Shown here piece after piece: positions 53,654-62,612 of a stretch of DNA of 64,000 bases. This stretch comes from SOJA01 sp964598485. GTDB lineage: Archaea; Thermoproteota; Bathyarchaeia; Bathyarchaeales; Bathycorpusculaceae. The stretch's first letter is position 1, and each line of letters opens with the position of its first letter. Position numbers and translations under genes: made by a program. The stretch lies in NCBI GenBank assembly GCA_964598485.1, contig CAZRCD010000002.1:186001-250000 (forward strand). Direction: 5' to 3'. A model generated the notes under the pieces. That model was not told the DNA's origin. It saw only the letters and a list, made by a program, of their open reading frames with translations, and did no database searches.

Positions 53654-53779
53654 GGGGTTTGCCGGTCATAGGGTGCGGGACCCACCTGATCTCATTCCGA
53701 ACTCAGAAGTTAAACTGCGCTCCGTTCCCGGCTGTAGTGTGGTCTTCGGCCACGCGAACCCGGGAAAGCTGGCAGCCCC
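53654..53779 (+). rRNA. 5S ribosomal RNA
   Basis: The 126-base segment starts GGGGTTTGCCGG and ends with GCTGGCAGCCCCA, giving a terminal helix TGCCGG/CTGGCA. Between are the conserved 5S features: ATCTCATTCCGAACTCAGAAG (loop B/helix III) and TTAAACTGCGC (helix), with a GC-rich central helix. It stands alone, without 16S/23S, as in many archaea. Confidence 0.9.
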
Positions 53780-53862
53780 ATCTAAATTTAGTGTTCTAAT
53801 TTGGAGTGGAATTACCTAAAACTTATAACTAAGCATTGATCACCTTTTCCAAAAGGTGAGTT

Positions 53863-55002
53863 GTGAACAATTTGGCGACAATGACAGCTTTACAGAGTCA
53901 GATCATGCAAGAACCGTTAGGGGAGTATTCGTGGATTCTAAATTTGCTCTTCTATGCCTTTTTCTTTGTTTTCATGTTTTATGGACAAAAAATTAACACA
54001 TACATCATGCTTAGGGAAGTTGAAGGCTCACTTTTCAAACTGAAATACATTAGGGATGAAGGAAGAAAAATCGTAATAGAAACAATAAAAGAGATTGGAA
54101 AGCCCCAAGCAGATCCCACGGCTAAAGTTGACAGGTTTCTAGAGTATTTTATGATATCACCGCAAAGCTTAGACCCTGCGGGAATAGTTGGAAAGCTCGA
54201 ACACATACTGGACGTTAGGGACACCCGTTTCAAGGATGATGTAAAATTGATGGCGCCAGCAACAGATAAAACTCAAGCGAACAATCTTGAAAATACTCTT
54301 GAAGCAGCAATGGCTCTAAACTTCATCTATAAAGTGATAAGACACTTTTATTTGCTGGGCAAGAAAACGTTAAGCCTCTATATTATAATGCAGATACAAA
54401 TGATATTGCCCCTTGTCATGCGAGAGGCTGAAGCCTACGCCAGCGCATTGAAAGCTTTCGCAGATGGTCAACCAATAGGCGACGGGGCAGGAGCACTCGT
54501 AGCAGCAAAGCTAACACATGGATACCCGACGAGAAACATCGCAAAGGACTGTGTTGTTGCAACCGTGCCTATAGAAGGACGAACAGCGTATGTTATTAAA
54601 GCTGAAGGACCAGGAGGAAACGTCGGCAAGCCTGGAGACGGGGTGAAAACGATAATGGAGGAAAATGAAGGAAAAATAGCTTCAATTATCATGGTGGATG
54701 CAGCCTTGAAGCTTGAAGGTGAAGAGGTTGGCGAAGTTGCTGAGGGAGTAGGCGCAGCCATAGGTGGACCTGGTGTAGATCAGTTCAAAATTGAGGAGTC
54801 AATCCTGAAATATCGCGTGCCGATAAATGCTGTGATAATAAAGGAAGACATTGGAGATGCTGTTTCACCAATGCGCAAAGAGATTTTTGATGCCGTCGAC
54901 AAGGCTATCGAGAGAATAAAGCAAGTTATTTTAGAAAAAACGAAAGAAGGTAACAGAGTGATTATTGTTGGAGTGGGTAACACCATTGGCATCGGGCAAT
55001 AA
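53863..55002 (+). CDS. DUF1512 family archaeal membrane protein
   Basis: The 379-residue product (GTG behind AAAAGGTGAG) has one N-terminal membrane helix (about 23-41), then a large cytosolic domain: LREVEGSLFKLKYIRDEGRK, FMISPQSLDPAGIVGKLEHI and DVRDTRFKDDVKLMAP. This order is typical of DUF1512, a family restricted to archaea and of unknown function. The second half (about 200-379) is glycine-rich with VIKAEGPGGNVGKPGDG. It is followed 12 bases later by a zinc-ribbon membrane protein. Confidence 0.8.
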   Translation: MNNLATMTALQSQIMQEPLGEYSWILNLLFYAFFFVFMFYGQKINTYIMLREVEGSLFKLKYIRDEGRKIVIETIKEIGKPQADPTAKVDRFLEYFMISPQSLDPAGIVGKLEHILDVRDTRFKDDVKLMAPATDKTQANNLENTLEAAMALNFIYKVIRHFYLLGKKTLSLYIIMQIQMILPLVMREAEAYASALKAFADGQPIGDGAGALVAAKLTHGYPTRNIAKDCVVATVPIEGRTAYVIKAEGPGGNVGKPGDGVKTIMEENEGKIASIIMVDAALKLEGEEVGEVAEGVGAAIGGPGVDQFKIEESILKYRVPINAVIIKEDIGDAVSPMRKEIFDAVDKAIERIKQVILEKTKEGNRVIIVGVGNTIGIGQ

Positions 55003-55014
55003 GAGAGTGGCAAA

Positions 55015-55422
55015 ATGAGTAAAAAATCATCATCTACGCCCGCCAGAATCTCGTCGTTTGTGTTGCTGGTGATATTCATAACTTTAGCGTTGTCCTTAAC
55101 AGCCCTTATTCTAGCCATCAGCGCCTTCAACTCCAACGAAATCACCGCATATTACTTGTTACTCATAGGATTTCTGGGCGTAGCCTTATCTACATATGTG
55201 CTGTTTCAAACAAGGAAAAGAATAAAACGTTTAAGCATAAAGACTCCGTCCGTAACAACCACAATTGAATGTAGAAAATGCGGTTTCAAGAGCATCCGAG
55301 ACTTTCAACGTGGAGACTACATTTTTAAAGAGGTTGACCCATGCCAGAAATGCAACGAAAACATGTTGATAACAGCAATCTACAAGGAAGTTGAAGAGAA
55401 AAAGAAAAGAACGCGTTTCTAA
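55015..55422 (+). CDS. Membrane protein with C-terminal zinc ribbon
   Basis: A 135-residue product with two N-terminal membrane helices (about 12-35, 43-61) and a zinc ribbon with CRKCGF and DPCQKCNENM separated by about 30 residues. It follows the DUF1512 gene and is likely its partner. The 3' end overlaps that of the MetAP gene by 4 bases. Confidence 0.7.
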   Translation: MSKKSSSTPARISSFVLLVIFITLALSLTALILAISAFNSNEITAYYLLLIGFLGVALSTYVLFQTRKRIKRLSIKTPSVTTTIECRKCGFKSIRDFQRGDYIFKEVDPCQKCNENMLITAIYKEVEEKKKRTRF

Positions 55423-56336
55423 GTTAAGACTAGGCATCCATCTTCAACTATCAATACAGTGTGTTCAGCCTGAGCCACTGGTTTTCCGCTGGCTTCAATG
55501 AATATGGGATAATCCATAAGAGCCTTTGAAGACAAAAGCTCTTGGAAAGCTTCTCTGTAATGTTCCTTCGGAACGACATTTTGCAGCCAACGTTCAGCGA
55601 AAGGCAAGGTTCTGAAGTTCTCTTCAATATGTCTTAAAAGCTGTTTTGCATAAGGATTATTTGATGATTTTCGCTTGAGAAATCGGAAGATTGTGACTTC
55701 TTCGCCGTTTTTAACTTTGCCTATTGCGTTTGGTAAGGTTACGAATGGTTCGATGGCGTAGACTCCGCCCAGCTTGATTTTTGAAAAAAAGGACATATGC
55801 GAAACATTAGGTATGGAAGTGCCAGCGTGAATGACGTATCTTCCAATCTGGTGCCCGGTCAAGTTTGAGATTGGTTTGAAGCCGCGGGATTTTATGGTTT
55901 TTTCAATTATTGCGCCAAGTGTTGAAGTTGAAATTCCTGGACGTATGTTATCTATTGCTGTTTTCAGGGCTTGTTCCGCCGTTTTTACAAGGCTTCCATA
56001 TTCTGGGTTAAAACATATTGTTATTTCGCTGTCTGTTACATAACCATCCACGTGAACGCCTAGGTCCAACTTAACTATGGATTTCTCTGGAATTCTTTTT
56101 TTGTCATTGGGCGGAGACGTGTAATGTGCTGCTATTTCGTTTATTGAAACGTTGCATGGAAATGCTGGTTTTCCACCTTTTTTCCGTATGAGGTTCTCAG
56201 TTTTTTCGCAGACGTCAATTATGGGCATGCCTTCGCGAACGTAGTTTTTCATTTCTTCACGTGTTTCACGGAGAATTTTCCCAGATAGCTTGAACTTTTG
56301 AATAGCGTCTTTGTCAAAACCGTTCATTAACGTCAC
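55419..56336 (-). CDS. map: Methionine aminopeptidase, type II
   Basis: The 305-residue product has the pita-bread metal ligands: KLDLGVHVDGYVTDSE (two Asp), GHQIGRYVIHAG (His), AIEPFV (Glu) and EHTVLIVEDG (Glu). The length fits archaeal type II enzymes. It removes the initiator methionine from new proteins. Its 5' end has no obvious partner. Confidence 0.9.
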   Translation of the reverse strand: MTLMNGFDKDAIQKFKLSGKILRETREEMKNYVREGMPIIDVCEKTENLIRKKGGKPAFPCNVSINEIAAHYTSPPNDKKRIPEKSIVKLDLGVHVDGYVTDSEITICFNPEYGSLVKTAEQALKTAIDNIRPGISTSTLGAIIEKTIKSRGFKPISNLTGHQIGRYVIHAGTSIPNVSHMSFFSKIKLGGVYAIEPFVTLPNAIGKVKNGEEVTIFRFLKRKSSNNPYAKQLLRHIEENFRTLPFAERWLQNVVPKEHYREAFQELLSSKALMDYPIFIEASGKPVAQAEHTVLIVEDGCLVLT

Positions 56337-56434
56337 TTTACTTTATTACGGCTAACAATTTTATTACTTAAAAAGCTTACATTGATATGCATGAGGTGGT
56401 TGGTGAAACCTATCAGCTTTAGCTTTATAACAGT

Positions 56435-56998
56435 CTAGAGTTTGGGCGCGAAAACTTTTGGTTCGAGCGTTGCGAAGTCGTTTCCGCCTAAATGAAAAAT
56501 CATGCTTGCTTTTTCTAAGTCATATCTATCCGTGAACACTTCTTTATTTGCGTAGGCTTCGATTATTTCGCCAACGAATATTGTGTGGTCTCCAGCCGCG
56601 AATTGATTGTGAAGCTTGCACTCTACATGCGCTACGCATTCTTTTATTATTGGTGGTTTCACCTTTCTAGCTGGTAAAGGCGTTAAGCTTGCCTCTTTGA
56701 ATTTGTCATAGTTTCTGCCACTTCTTCTACCGCAAAACAGTGTTTCTTTTAGTATTTTCATTGTTGGGACGTTAACTACAAACTCTTTTGTTTCTTCAAC
56801 AAGTGTATGAGAGTGTCTTTTGGGTGCGATGCTTATGGCAACGAGTGGCGGGTTAATTGATGTCGGCATAGCCCACGCCAAAGTAATGATGTTAGGCTTT
56901 CCAGTTTTGCCTACACATGAAACAAGCACTGTGTGCATTGGATGAAGAAGCTTGTAAGCTGAAAAAGGACTGACATTAACTTCCTCTTTTTTCGACAT
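56435..56998 (-). CDS. Flavin reductase-like FMN-binding protein
   Basis: The 187-residue product has the split-barrel FMN-binding fold: HTVLVSCVGKTGKPNIITLAW, PPLVAISIAPKRHSHTLV and EFVVNVPT. It probably binds FMN and reduces or carries flavin. It is 14 bases after the start of the TrpRS gene region on the same strand, so it follows TrpRS. Confidence 0.8.
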   Translation of the reverse strand: MSKKEEVNVSPFSAYKLLHPMHTVLVSCVGKTGKPNIITLAWAMPTSINPPLVAISIAPKRHSHTLVEETKEFVVNVPTMKILKETLFCGRRSGRNYDKFKEASLTPLPARKVKPPIIKECVAHVECKLHNQFAAGDHTIFVGEIIEAYANKEVFTDRYDLEKASMIFHLGGNDFATLEPKVFAPKL

Positions 56999-57012
56999 TC
57001 ACAAACCTCCAA

Positions 57013-58143
57013 TTAACGTTTAATATAAAACTTTTCTACGATGTTTCTTGCTTTTTCCCTTTTCTTTTGATGTTCAGCAAGGAATTTGTTAATCTTTTCT
57101 GTCAGTTCGGTTTTACATTCACCGCATAATATTTCGCCAGCTTTGCATTTCCTCTTCCTTTCAGCCAGTTTCTTATCATCTTCTTCGAACAAGTAAGCAA
57201 AATACTGGAATATTGTGCATATGTTTGCGTCTCCGCCCAATTTTCTTTGTTCAGCAACCGTTGCTCTTCCGCCTGTGAAGGCGTTCCATATCTTTTGCTT
57301 CACAACGTGTGGCGGGTCTATAGTGAATATGGAAGTCTCTGGTTCCGAAGCACTCATTTTTCCCCCTCTTCCAAGTCCCGGCAAGAAGCGGCAGTGGATT
57401 TGGGCTGGCTTGTAGTAACCCAGCTTCGGAGCTATGTCGCGAGTGATTCTCCAGTATGGATCTTGGTCTATGGCTGCGGGAATCAACACTGGAACGTTTT
57501 CGCCTGTTAGTTTAGCGTGTATAAAGCATGGCACTGCTTGGATGGCTGGCCAGAATATCCATCCAATGTTTGTGCTATCTTGGAATCCGAAGGTGGCTCT
57601 TGCCGTTGAATAGGTTGTGCGTTTTGCAACCTCCAACGCAATGTCGTAGAGCAGGTCTATGTCTTTGATGTCGAAAATTATGAACGTGTTTTCCGGTTTA
57701 AATCCCAAGGCTATCAAGTCTAGAGCATTCTCATAGCCGAAATTCTTAACTTCATCAAGTTTCAGCTTATCTTCAACAACGAATTTTTCGTCGTCTGTCA
57801 TCTGGAAATAAAGCCTCGTTTCAAACTTGTCTTGCAGATGCTTTGTGAAAATCCATGGCACGAGATGCCCTATGTGAACTGGACCTGAAGGGCCTCTGCC
57901 AGTATATAAAACAAATTTTACTCCCTTCTCATAGAGGTCGAGGACAACATTTAAGTCACGGTGCGAAAAAAAGAGCTTTCTTCTTAATTGGAGATGGAGT
58001 TCACCTGTGTGCTTCGCTATTCTTTGTAGTAGCTCCTCTGTTAAAGGTTGAGTGCCAAATTCACGTATCAAACGTTCATAATCAACTTCGCCCTTAACCT
58101 CCCAAGGAGTTACAACCATCTCGTTTTTCTTTTCATTCACCAA
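57013..58143 (-). CDS. trpS: Tryptophanyl-tRNA synthetase (archaeal/eukaryotic type)
   Basis: The 376-residue enzyme has the class I motifs GPVHIGHLVPW (HIGH-like, about 86) and GRGGKMSASEPETSIFTID (KMSKS-like, about 263), and the QMTDDEKF block of TrpRS. A C-rich end with CKAGEILCGECK follows. It charges tRNA-Trp, whose gene is 4 kb away. Confidence 0.92.
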   Translation of the reverse strand: MVNEKKNEMVVTPWEVKGEVDYERLIREFGTQPLTEELLQRIAKHTGELHLQLRRKLFFSHRDLNVVLDLYEKGVKFVLYTGRGPSGPVHIGHLVPWIFTKHLQDKFETRLYFQMTDDEKFVVEDKLKLDEVKNFGYENALDLIALGFKPENTFIIFDIKDIDLLYDIALEVAKRTTYSTARATFGFQDSTNIGWIFWPAIQAVPCFIHAKLTGENVPVLIPAAIDQDPYWRITRDIAPKLGYYKPAQIHCRFLPGLGRGGKMSASEPETSIFTIDPPHVVKQKIWNAFTGGRATVAEQRKLGGDANICTIFQYFAYLFEEDDKKLAERKRKCKAGEILCGECKTELTEKINKFLAEHQKKREKARNIVEKFYIKR

Positions 58144-58415
58144 ATGGACGCCACCGTCTCATAATAGCTCCTTATACAATTCATGGAAAACATATTAAAT
58201 GTTGCGTGAACAATAGCCACCAGAGCCTTCACGATGGGGCGTTTGGAATAAGCCATAAATATGGTTACATATCTTTAATTGTCGCTGGTGAAGTGATGCC
58301 TCGCCAATTTACATAAAAACGCGGATAAATTCTGAACAAAAACCAGCTAGGAACATGCATACTTTTATTAAAACTGAAATAACAACTACGTTATCAAATT
58401 CAGCTTATTCCATTA
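58144..58415. other. Divergent intergenic region TrpRS-PheS
   Basis: This 272-base gap holds the two opposite promoters. I see no gene or RNA. TATTAAAT-like elements occur near 58190 on the TrpRS side. Confidence 0.4.
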
Positions 58416-59942
58416 ATGAAGGGAAACGCTATGGTTGAACTAAGAGAAAATGAGTATAAAACATTGCTGACAATAGAAAAGCTTGGCGGAAAGGCGTCAG
58501 TAGAACAAATAATGAACGAAAGCGGCTTGCCCGATGCAACGATAATGCGTGCTGCCTTAACATTAGAAGAGAAAAAACTCGTGGAAATTCTTGAAAGGGA
58601 ACAAACAATCGTATGCTTTAACGATGAGGGAAAACTTCACGCAAAAAGGGGCTTACCCGAAAGACTTCTGATAAAAGCTTTAATAAAGCTGGGTGGAAAA
58701 TCATCCATTACAAAAATTGTTGAGAAAGCAAAATTAGAGAGACAGTTCGTACCGATAGCTTTGGGATGGCTTAGAAGAAAAAACTGGGCGGCATTCGACA
58801 CAAATACAAACATGTTGCAACTATTAGAAGAACCTGAAAAGGAAGGAGCTGATGAGAAACTACTGAAACTTTTGAACCAAGAAGGGCAAGTAATTGGTGA
58901 AGATTTAAGTCCTGAACTGCAATCTGCCGTTAAAATGTTGAAAAGAAGAAAACTTTTGGAAATTGATGAAAAAACAAAGAGGATAATAGAAATCACAGAG
59001 GCTGGCTGGAAAAGGATAAAGAAAGGAATAAGAGTAATCACTGAAGTAACTCAGCTTACACCAGAGCTTATCATAACTGGAAAGTGGCGAAAAGCTGAAC
59101 TAACAAAATTCGATGTGACAGCACCGGGCCCAGCAGTTTATCCTGCAAAAACGCATCCAGTTCAGCAAATAATCCAAAGGACAAAGGAAATTTTCGCTGA
59201 GATGGGGTTCACGGAAATTCGAGGTCCAATAGTTGAAACGGCCTTCTGGAATTTCGATGCTTTATTCCAGCCTCAAGACCATCCGGCAAGGGAAATGCAT
59301 GACACCTTCTACTTGAAATATCCAAAGACTGGAAAACTGCCCAAAAAATCCATAGTGAACAAGGTTGCAAAAACACACGAGAATGGTTGGAAAACAGGTT
59401 CAAGGGGCTGGCAATACTCTTGGAGTCCGGAGGAAGCGAAAAAACTTGTTTTCAGAACACACACAACGGCAACGACAATTCGATATTTGGCTGAACATAA
59501 AGAACCACCAGTAAAAGTGTTCTCTGTTGACCGCGTATATCGTAATGAAAAAATGGATTACAAAAGCCTAGCTGAATTCCACCAAATCGAAGGCATAATC
59601 ATGGATAAAAACGTGACACTACGCGACCTTATAGGAACGTTAAAAGAGTTTTATCTTAGGCTTGGATTGAAAAAAGTGCGGTTCTGGCCAAGCTACTTCC
59701 CGTACACGGAACCGTCAGCGCAGTCAACAGTTTACATTCCGGAGTTTAAGAAGTGGTTTGAGCTTTGTGGAATGGGAATATTCCGTCCTGAAGTGTTGGC
59801 TCCCTTAGGAATAAAATATCCTGTTTTGGCTTGGGGTGGAGGTTTGGAACGTTTAATAATGCTGAAGCTTGGCTTGGATGACATCCGATTCTTGTATAAG
59901 AATGATTTAGGCTGGATTAGGAGGATCCCGACATGCCAGTAA
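58416..59942 (+). CDS. pheS: Phenylalanyl-tRNA synthetase alpha subunit
   Basis: The 508-residue class II synthetase subunit has N-terminal winged helices (about 1-220), a catalytic core with motif 2 VYRNEKMDYKSLAEFHQIEG (about 370) and motif 3 GGGLERLIML (about 478). The enzyme is an alpha2-beta2 tetramer. The gene overlaps pheT by 10 bases. Confidence 0.93.
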   Translation: MKGNAMVELRENEYKTLLTIEKLGGKASVEQIMNESGLPDATIMRAALTLEEKKLVEILEREQTIVCFNDEGKLHAKRGLPERLLIKALIKLGGKSSITKIVEKAKLERQFVPIALGWLRRKNWAAFDTNTNMLQLLEEPEKEGADEKLLKLLNQEGQVIGEDLSPELQSAVKMLKRRKLLEIDEKTKRIIEITEAGWKRIKKGIRVITEVTQLTPELIITGKWRKAELTKFDVTAPGPAVYPAKTHPVQQIIQRTKEIFAEMGFTEIRGPIVETAFWNFDALFQPQDHPAREMHDTFYLKYPKTGKLPKKSIVNKVAKTHENGWKTGSRGWQYSWSPEEAKKLVFRTHTTATTIRYLAEHKEPPVKVFSVDRVYRNEKMDYKSLAEFHQIEGIIMDKNVTLRDLIGTLKEFYLRLGLKKVRFWPSYFPYTEPSAQSTVYIPEFKKWFELCGMGIFRPEVLAPLGIKYPVLAWGGGLERLIMLKLGLDDIRFLYKNDLGWIRRIPTCQ

Positions 59943-61594
59943 TCACTCTGTACAAAGATAGATTCTCAAAGTTTGTTGGACGTTCGCTGACTGTTGAGGA
60001 TATGGCTAGGTGGCTTCCGTGGATAGGATCTGACATAGAAGAAGTAGGCTCTGATTACGTGAAAATAGAGTTTAATCCAAACCGTGTTGACTTCTCAAGT
60101 TATGCTGGCGTAGCAAGAGCCTTTCAAGGATTGATGGGATGGAAAACTGGTTTACCAAAATACGTGGTGCATAAGGGCAATATTGTATTGAAAATTGATG
60201 AATCCGTTCAGAAAGTTAGACCATACATGCTGGGCGCTGTCGTTAGAAACATGAAGTTGGACGAGGATGCGGTTAGGGAGATCATGGAGATGCAGGAAGA
60301 CCTCCACTGGGGTGTCGGTAGAGATCGTGGAAAAGCTTCGATAGGAGTGCACAACCTTGACAATGTTAAGCCTCCGTTTACATATTTGGCTGCTGACCCT
60401 GATGAAGTGAAGTTTGTTCCTTTGGCGAAAACAGAAGAAATGACGTTGCGGGAAATTCTTGAAGAGCATGAAAAGGGAGTAGCCTATAAGCATCTGGTTG
60501 ATTGGTCTCCAAAATATCCTCTTTTGATAGATGTTGAGGGAAAAGTTCTTTCCATGCCGCCGATAATAAATGGTGAACTGACACGGGTGGACGCTGAAAC
60601 AAGAAACTTTTTCCTTGATGTAACAGGACCAGACCTTAGAGCTGTTAAACAGTCTTTAAATGTTCTCGTCACAGCCCTTGCAGACATGGGTGGAATAATC
60701 GAGTCGGTTAAAGTGAAATATCAAGATAAAACGATTGTTTCTCCAGATTTAACTCCGCAAAAGATGAAGTTGCGAAGATCATATGCTAACGAATTGTTGG
60801 GGCTCAGGCTTTCGGAAAACAAAATTGTTGAATGCATGAAAAAGTGTAGATTGAATGCTAGAAAAGCCGAAGATGGAACTATTGAGGTTGAAATTCCAGC
60901 CTATCGAATTGACATTTTACATGAGGTTGACTTGGTTGAAGAGGTTGCCATTGGTTATGGCTATTACAGGCTTAGACCGACAAAGCCGAAGACTGTGACA
61001 ACAGGTAGCTTTCACGAGGCTACAAGGCTTGCGAATGTTGTTAGGCAAATAATGATAGGTTTAGGCTTTACAGAAGTCATGAATTTTATACTGACAAACA
61101 ATGACATTCAATTCAGAAGAATGAGGAGAAAACCAGAAAAAACCGTTAAAATTGCAAATCCAACATCTTCAGAATACAACATAGCCAGAACAAGCCTATT
61201 GCCGTCTTTGATGAAGAATTTAATGGATAACAAACACGAAAGCTTCCCTCAAAAAATCTTCGAAGTCTCAGACATCATAAACGTTAATATGAACACTGAA
61301 TGCCGCTCTGAAAGACATCTCCATGTAGCAGGAGTCTCAGCACATTCAACAGCGAATTTCACGGAAATAAAATCCACAGTGGAAGCATTTTTGACTAATC
61401 TAGGTCTATCCAGATGGAAAATAAAACCCACAAGTAATTCGAGCTTCATAGAAGGGAGAGTTGCATGCATACAGTTGGGAAACAAGAACATTGGGTTTTT
61501 AGGTGAAATATACCCGGAAGTTCTCAACAACTTCGAATTGGAAAATCCTGTCTGCGGCTTCGAAATAAACCTTGAACATCTAGTGCCGGAGTAA
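59933..61594 (+). CDS. pheT: Phenylalanyl-tRNA synthetase beta subunit
   Basis: The 553-residue subunit has IEFNPNRVDF near the start (B1-type) and the B5 region DLTPQKMKLRRSYANELLGL, then DLVEEVAIGYGYYRL. Archaeal and eukaryotic beta subunits have this length, unlike the 800-residue bacterial form. It supports the alpha subunit and edits mischarged Tyr in the B3/B4 domains. Confidence 0.93.
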   Translation: MPVITLYKDRFSKFVGRSLTVEDMARWLPWIGSDIEEVGSDYVKIEFNPNRVDFSSYAGVARAFQGLMGWKTGLPKYVVHKGNIVLKIDESVQKVRPYMLGAVVRNMKLDEDAVREIMEMQEDLHWGVGRDRGKASIGVHNLDNVKPPFTYLAADPDEVKFVPLAKTEEMTLREILEEHEKGVAYKHLVDWSPKYPLLIDVEGKVLSMPPIINGELTRVDAETRNFFLDVTGPDLRAVKQSLNVLVTALADMGGIIESVKVKYQDKTIVSPDLTPQKMKLRRSYANELLGLRLSENKIVECMKKCRLNARKAEDGTIEVEIPAYRIDILHEVDLVEEVAIGYGYYRLRPTKPKTVTTGSFHEATRLANVVRQIMIGLGFTEVMNFILTNNDIQFRRMRRKPEKTVKIANPTSSEYNIARTSLLPSLMKNLMDNKHESFPQKIFEVSDIINVNMNTECRSERHLHVAGVSAHSTANFTEIKSTVEAFLTNLGLSRWKIKPTSNSSFIEGRVACIQLGNKNIGFLGEIYPEVLNNFELENPVCGFEINLEHLVPE

Positions 61595-61654
61595 AAATAG
61601 GAAAAGTTAATTTTGAACAAAACAGATGTTTAAAGCAGCGATGAAATGAGCACA

Positions 61655-61905
61655 ATCCCACCGGAACTCTCTTCGCGGAGAACCATGCAGACGGACCCAA
61701 CAGAAAAGGCAAGCATCATGCTTGCTTTGTTATGATGGCGGGTTTACCCAATCATGGGACACGGTGGGCGCGGGCAAAAAATCCCACGCTGAGAGTCCTT
61801 AACATAGAGGAGCGTACCGCTCCACAATGAAGTTAAGGGATAGGTTACGTGGGAAACAAAAACGCCCGCGAAAACAACTTTTAAGTTAAGGCGTCTCAGT
61901 GCACG
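61655..61905 (+). ncRNA. Candidate structured RNA, unassigned
   Basis: Nested helices are easy to see: GCGGGC (about 61779) with GCCCGC (about 61864); TCCCACG with CGTGGGA; CCTTAAC with GTTAAGG; GGAGCG-TAC-CGCTCC at the tip. Two A-rich internal loops lie between the outer stems. Further hairpins upstream: GCAAGCAT-C-ATGCTTGC and ATGATGGCGGGTTTACCCAATCAT. No frame covers it. It does not match RNase P, SRP or tRNA consensus. Either a novel ncRNA or a leader of the gene at 61936. Strand is assumed. Confidence 0.4.
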
Positions 61906-61935
61906 AAAATCAAGGCAGGCTGGTTACTCAATCAC

Positions 61936-62217
61936 TTGAAGGAGCCAGCCGAATATTTGACGCTGCGAAGCACAGTAGTAGATTATGGGGGCACGCCTGT
62001 TCTGTCAGCAGATAAAATTCACGTAACACTGCCGAATGAGAATGTGGATTTGGATTTTCGTGTCTTAAGTGTTGAATATTATGTTGATGGTAAGATGCAG
62101 GCTTTGGAGTTGACTTTGAAGCTTGGGCGTGAAAGGCCTTTGCTTGCTGATTATTTGTATGCTTTGTGGAGTAAGACGGATAGTTTGAGTAGGCATAAGA
62201 TTGCGAGGTTGGTTTGA
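61936..62217 (+). CDS. Small protein of unknown function (tail-like fragment)
   Basis: The 93-residue product from TTG 61936; the frame opens earlier and an ACG at 61903 (followed by AAA ATC AAG) would add an amphipathic KIKAGWLLNHL. The sequence is beta-rich (YLTLRSTVVDYGGTPVLSADK) and its second half (VLSVEYYVDGKMQALELTLKLG) resembles the ends of phage tail-type proteins, so it may be a piece of a provirus gene. Base composition switches to GT-rich at about 62,045 within it. It overlaps nothing; the next gene starts 3 bases on. Confidence 0.5.
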   Translation: MKEPAEYLTLRSTVVDYGGTPVLSADKIHVTLPNENVDLDFRVLSVEYYVDGKMQALELTLKLGRERPLLADYLYALWSKTDSLSRHKIARLV

Positions 62218-62219
62218 GG

Positions 62220-62393
62220 TTGGCGGGGGGTAAGAGGACGGTTGTTGAGATTCGAGATGATTTGCATAGGGAGATTAGGAAGTTGGCTTTGTTGAACGAT
62301 CTGCGGATTTATGAGGTGGCTAATGCGATTATTGAGGAGTTTTTGAAGGATGAGGAGAGGGTGAAGGTTTTGATTAGGAGGCTGAAGCTTTAA
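62220..62393 (+). CDS. Small ribbon-helix-helix-like protein
   Basis: A 57-residue protein after TTG: RTVVEIRDDLHREIRKLALL, then VANAIIEEFLKDEERVKVLI. The strand then two-helix pattern fits a ribbon-helix-helix DNA-binding antitoxin or regulator. A degenerate, shortened copy lies at 63936-63979. Confidence 0.6.
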   Translation: MAGGKRTVVEIRDDLHREIRKLALLNDLRIYEVANAIIEEFLKDEERVKVLIRRLKL

Positions 62394-62417
62394 ATTGAAA
62401 GCGGAGCTAAGATTTGT

Positions 62418-62609
62418 GTGGTGTGGGTGTCTGTGAGAAGGCTGAGGCCTGAGGAGAGGGTTAATCTTGCTGTTGGTATGAGTGATGTTTGTGTTCGGGT
62501 TTGTGCTGATGGTGTTAGGGATGGGGATCCAAGTGTTAGTGAAGAGGAGCTTGTTGAGCGTGTTAGGGAGAGGTTGTTGTTCTCTAAGCGGTGGAGAAGT
62601 GGGGTTTAG
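62418..62609 (+). CDS. Small protein preceding a nucleotidyltransferase, possible antitoxin
   Basis: A 63-residue product: RRLRPEERVNLAVGMSDVCVRVCADG and SEEELVERVRERLLFSKRWR. This has the look of the small helical partner proteins found just before nucleotidyltransferase genes in archaea. It ends with TAG at 62607, after which the nucleotidyltransferase continues in the same frame. Confidence 0.55.
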   Translation: MVWVSVRRLRPEERVNLAVGMSDVCVRVCADGVRDGDPSVSEEELVERVRERLLFSKRWRSGV

Positions 62610-62612
62610 GCG

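Noticed and set aside
61655..61905. Assignment of the structured RNA to RNase P or SRP RNA
   Set aside because: ACAGAAA occurs but at the wrong place; no GAGGAAAGTCC-like P4 strand and no SRP helix 8 motif.
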